From NCBI GenBank assembly GCA_002787155.1, contig PCVY01000043.1, positions 1 through 35,340 of the forward strand: 35,340 bases of DNA, in the 5' to 3' direction. Source of the DNA: Candidatus Abzuiibacterium crystallinum (GTDB lineage: Bacteria; Omnitrophota; Omnitrophia; Omnitrophales; Abzuiibacteriaceae). Made by a program: the position numbers and the translations under genes. Positions 32,882-35,340 of the stretch are shown one piece after another (position 1 is the stretch's first letter; the number at the start of each line of letters is the position of its first letter). The notes beneath the pieces were generated by a model. It had not been told where the DNA came from. It saw nothing but the letters and a program-made list of their open reading frames with translations, and did no database searches.

Positions 32882-34234
32882 ATGAAGATTCGTTCTATCC
32901 TGTCTAATCTGCACGCGGTCTTGCTTTTACTGCTTGCTTTTGCCATTGCCGCGCTGGTCTATTTGATTGCGTCTCATTATGAATGGCGTATTGATTTGAC
33001 AAAAGAAGAAGTTAATTCTTTATCCAGGGAAACGAAACAAATTTTGTCGGAATTTGGAAAAGATCCAATCGAAATTCATGCCTTTTATCCGCATGACCAT
33101 CCGTTTCGTCATCATGTGGAAGATCTTTTAGAGGAATACCGCTATCTAGATGCTAATGTAAAACTTTTTTTCCATGACCCGGACCGTGAGCCCAGCGTTT
33201 CGAGACGGTTGATGATCGATAATTACGGCATCATTGTTATCATGGCCAGAGGACGTGAAGCTCGTACGGAATTGGCAACCGAGCAAGCAGTGACAAACGC
33301 TTTGGCTAAGATTTTGAGCAGCAATGCCAAGCATATTTATTATGTCACTGGGCATACGGAGCCGAATCTGAAAAGGGAAGATGGAACGGGTTATAGAGGT
33401 TTGTTAACACGTTTGGAAGGTGAACGTTATCAAGTCCACGAAATAAATTTGCTACAAAATGGGATTCCAGCCGGGGCAGACCTGGTGATGATGAGCGGCC
33501 CGCATGTGGATTTAACGGATGAAGAATTGGCAGTTCTGACACAATATTTTAATCATGGGGGCAAAATTATTTTGGCAGTTGATCCGGTTCAGCCGGGGGA
33601 AGGCACTCATCTAAAAAAATATTTGTCCGGTTTTGGTGTTGATCTGGGAGAAGACGTGATTGTTGATCATCTGAGCAAAGAAGTGGGGGCGGATTATTTG
33701 GTAGCCATGCTGACAGAGTTTACCCATCATCCGGCGCTTAAGAATTTTCAAGCAGCAGTTTTTCTGCCCGTGGCGCGTTCCATCCGCGCAGCCAGAGAAG
33801 TACCGCCGGATTTAGTCGTCACACAACTGGCCACAACCAGTTTGGGCAGCTGGGCAGAAACGGACTTAGCAGATTTGGAAAATGGAGAAGTGAATTACGA
33901 TGAAGGGATTGACTTACCCGGCCCGGTTTCGATGATTGCTATGGTGGAAAGCAAAAAAGGGACTCAAAAAATGGTGGTGATCGGGGATAGCGATTTTCTC
34001 TCGAATGCCAATATTAATTTAGCGGGCAACCGTTATTTTTTTATGCAACTGGTGAGTTGGCTGTTGGAGGATAGTTCCTTGGTCAACATTAAACCGAAAG
34101 AAGCCCCGCAATATCTTTTATTTCTCACGCCTGCCGAAGAACATATTTTCATGTTCTCAGCCTTGATAGTAATTCCGTTGACTTTCATTGTGGCAGGTAC
34201 CATTGTGACGATGTGGCGCAGGCGGTATCAATGA
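32882..34234 (+). CDS. GldG-like membrane-anchored protein
   Basis: 450 residues with a helix at about 10-31, a large extracytoplasmic domain and a C-terminal helix (about 418-442). DLTKEEVNSLSRETKQIL after the first helix, YYVTGHTEP, DLVMMSGPHVDLTDEE and VVIGDSDFLSN are GldG family features (domain DUF7088 and its partner). The outer domain is thought to be part of the exporter complex, possibly binding substrate. It begins directly after the permease stop. Confidence 0.88.
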   Translation: MKIRSILSNLHAVLLLLLAFAIAALVYLIASHYEWRIDLTKEEVNSLSRETKQILSEFGKDPIEIHAFYPHDHPFRHHVEDLLEEYRYLDANVKLFFHDPDREPSVSRRLMIDNYGIIVIMARGREARTELATEQAVTNALAKILSSNAKHIYYVTGHTEPNLKREDGTGYRGLLTRLEGERYQVHEINLLQNGIPAGADLVMMSGPHVDLTDEELAVLTQYFNHGGKIILAVDPVQPGEGTHLKKYLSGFGVDLGEDVIVDHLSKEVGADYLVAMLTEFTHHPALKNFQAAVFLPVARSIRAAREVPPDLVVTQLATTSLGSWAETDLADLENGEVNYDEGIDLPGPVSMIAMVESKKGTQKMVVIGDSDFLSNANINLAGNRYFFMQLVSWLLEDSSLVNIKPKEAPQYLLFLTPAEEHIFMFSALIVIPLTFIVAGTIVTMWRRRYQ

Positions 34235-35235
34235 ATACAAAATGGCGCCGGATTATTATTTTATTTTTAGTTTTTCTAACCTTGTTTTTTCTCTATCGGC
34301 ATTATCAACAAGAAACGCCGGTTCCTCATGAGCCAAAAATGGCTAAGCCAACTCCAGAAGAAACAAATCAATCTAAGCAACCTCAGTTTTTAATTACCAA
34401 CACCGAAGGCCAAGTATTTGATCATTTGACATTTCAAGTGTTTAACCAAAAAGAAGAATTTCGTTTTGAGAAAAAGAGCGGTGGCTGGTGGATGATTTTT
34501 CCGGTTGAGCATCCGGCAGTCTCCAGCACGGTCGCGGGTCTGGTAAATTTGTTAACCGCCACAGAAAGAATCAAACCGTTCAAGATTTCTAAAGACCATT
34601 TTTTAAATAATTACGGGTTTGACGATCCGGCATTGCGCATTTGCACCAAAACAGGGCATCAAGCTGTCGAGAAATGTCTTTTGGTCGGTGATCACAACCC
34701 GCTGAATTACACATCTTATGCACACTTCGAAGATGAGCAGGATATTTTTCTGATTCCGGATTCTTTTCGCGATACTTTTCAAAACCAATCACGATACGCT
34801 CTTTTGCGCAAACAAATCTTCCCTTATGCATTACGGGAAGGGGTTGGTGTGACGGTGCAGCGGGCTGAATTGCAAATGGAATTAAAAAAGGTGGGCGATC
34901 TGTGGCAAGTGACGGTGCCGATTGAGAAAAAGATTGATGCCGGCAGTGTGGATAAACTTTTGAACTTACTTAACAATTTATATATCCGAGAATTTGAATT
35001 TAACAGTGATTGGCATGACCCCGCGTTTGGTTTTGACGCCTCAGAGCCGGTTTTCATCCGGTTAACTTTTGCGGACGGTTCGCACGAAACCATTTATTTC
35101 GGGAAAGACGTACCGGGACTTTTTGCGTATCAAGCCAGGTTTGAAAAATTGCCTTACGCTGCTCAAATTTCCAAAGATAAAGTAGATGAGATTTTTACGC
35201 TTTGTTCCGAATTATTGTTTCGTAAACTCATTTAA
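34231..35235 (+). CDS. DUF4340-like membrane-anchored protein
   Basis: 334 residues from ATG 34231, which overlaps the GldG-like stop as ATGA; the frame is open to 34213 but the overlap start fits better. One N-terminal helix (about 7-22) anchors a large extracytoplasmic domain with a repeated beta pattern: FRFEKKSGGWWMIFPV early and LKKVGDLWQVTVPIEKKIDAGSVDKLL later, the duplicated unit typical of DUF4340. It is the usual last gene of Gld-like exporter sets. Molecular function is unknown. Confidence 0.85.
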   Translation: MNTKWRRIIILFLVFLTLFFLYRHYQQETPVPHEPKMAKPTPEETNQSKQPQFLITNTEGQVFDHLTFQVFNQKEEFRFEKKSGGWWMIFPVEHPAVSSTVAGLVNLLTATERIKPFKISKDHFLNNYGFDDPALRICTKTGHQAVEKCLLVGDHNPLNYTSYAHFEDEQDIFLIPDSFRDTFQNQSRYALLRKQIFPYALREGVGVTVQRAELQMELKKVGDLWQVTVPIEKKIDAGSVDKLLNLLNNLYIREFEFNSDWHDPAFGFDASEPVFIRLTFADGSHETIYFGKDVPGLFAYQARFEKLPYAAQISKDKVDEIFTLCSELLFRKLI

Positions 35236-35340
35236 CGGTTTTGATGGGTCTATCCCACTTCAGATGGTTATTTTGGGCAATCCAGTCCGGTTCGCTCGAC
35301 ACTCGAAATCCCCAGCACTAAACCTCAATAAATTATCTGT
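35236..35340. other. Window end, no recognised feature
   Basis: After the DUF4340-like gene there are 105 bases with only a weak tggg-tctat-ccca stem (around 35250) and no gene. A terminator for the tyrS operon may lie beyond the edge. Confidence 0.4.

Noticed and set aside
35270..35320. tRNA-like ggttcg near the window end
   Set aside because: No acceptor or anticodon stems can be formed around it.

Overview
The window is a gene-dense bacterial chromosome segment of moderate GC, almost all of it on the plus strand. Genes are packed with ATGA or near-zero spacing. lpxA, an undecaprenyl-pyrophosphate phosphatase, GDP-mannose synthesis and pseudopilin-like genes point to a Gram-negative, outer-membrane-bearing organism. 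The gene order and the diverged housekeeping proteins resemble environmental lineages such as Omnitrophota, but that placement is an inference from memory, not a search result. No phage, transposase or CRISPR is visible.

Layout. (1) 1-8587: the end of a 5-formyl-THF cyclo-ligase gene, a REP-like palindrome, then a long co-directional run ymdB-like, xseA, xseB, ispA, dxs, nadK, a lone CheY-like receiver, gltX and a small exported protein. It mixes DNA repair, isoprenoid precursor synthesis, NADP supply and tRNA charging. (2) 8588-9211: a tRNA locus with intact tRNA-Gln(CTG) and tRNA-Leu(GAG), a clearly decayed tRNA-Leu copy and a duplicated flank, followed by two strong palindromes. (3) 9212-13693: phosphomannomutase and mannose-1-P guanylyltransferase (GDP-mannose), uppP and an RlmI-like rRNA methyltransferase. 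(4) 13811-15115, minus strand: two paralogous pseudopilin-like genes with unusual N-termini. (5) 15307-22007: trpS, scpA, scpB, then pheA, hisC-type aminotransferase, aroF and tyrA, which cover entry to the shikimate route and the Phe/Tyr branch. (6) 22102-25871: rpsA with six S1 domains, fabF, and convergent lpxA. (7) 25872-27434: a 335-base intergenic region rich in inverted repeats, a hypothetical gene apparently split in two, and a chlorite dismutase/HemQ-family gene on the minus strand. (8) 27563-29873: two tiny membrane proteins, a GT87-like glycosyltransferase and a CDP-alcohol phosphatidyltransferase, suggesting a glycolipid job. (9) 29932-35235: tyrS followed by a Gld-like ABC module (ATPase, permease, GldG-like protein, DUF4340-like protein).

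The strongest unusual signals are: the decaying tRNA array; interleaved inverted repeats just ahead of the split hypothetical gene; promoters placed so close to the start codons of lpxA, the chlorite-dismutase-like gene and tyrS that their mRNAs should be leaderless or nearly so; pseudopilins with Trp at +1 and Asp at +5; and a glutamyl-tRNA synthetase and a prenyl synthase that each lack a normally conserved internal segment. I did not find a convincing new multi-gene defence or mobile system.
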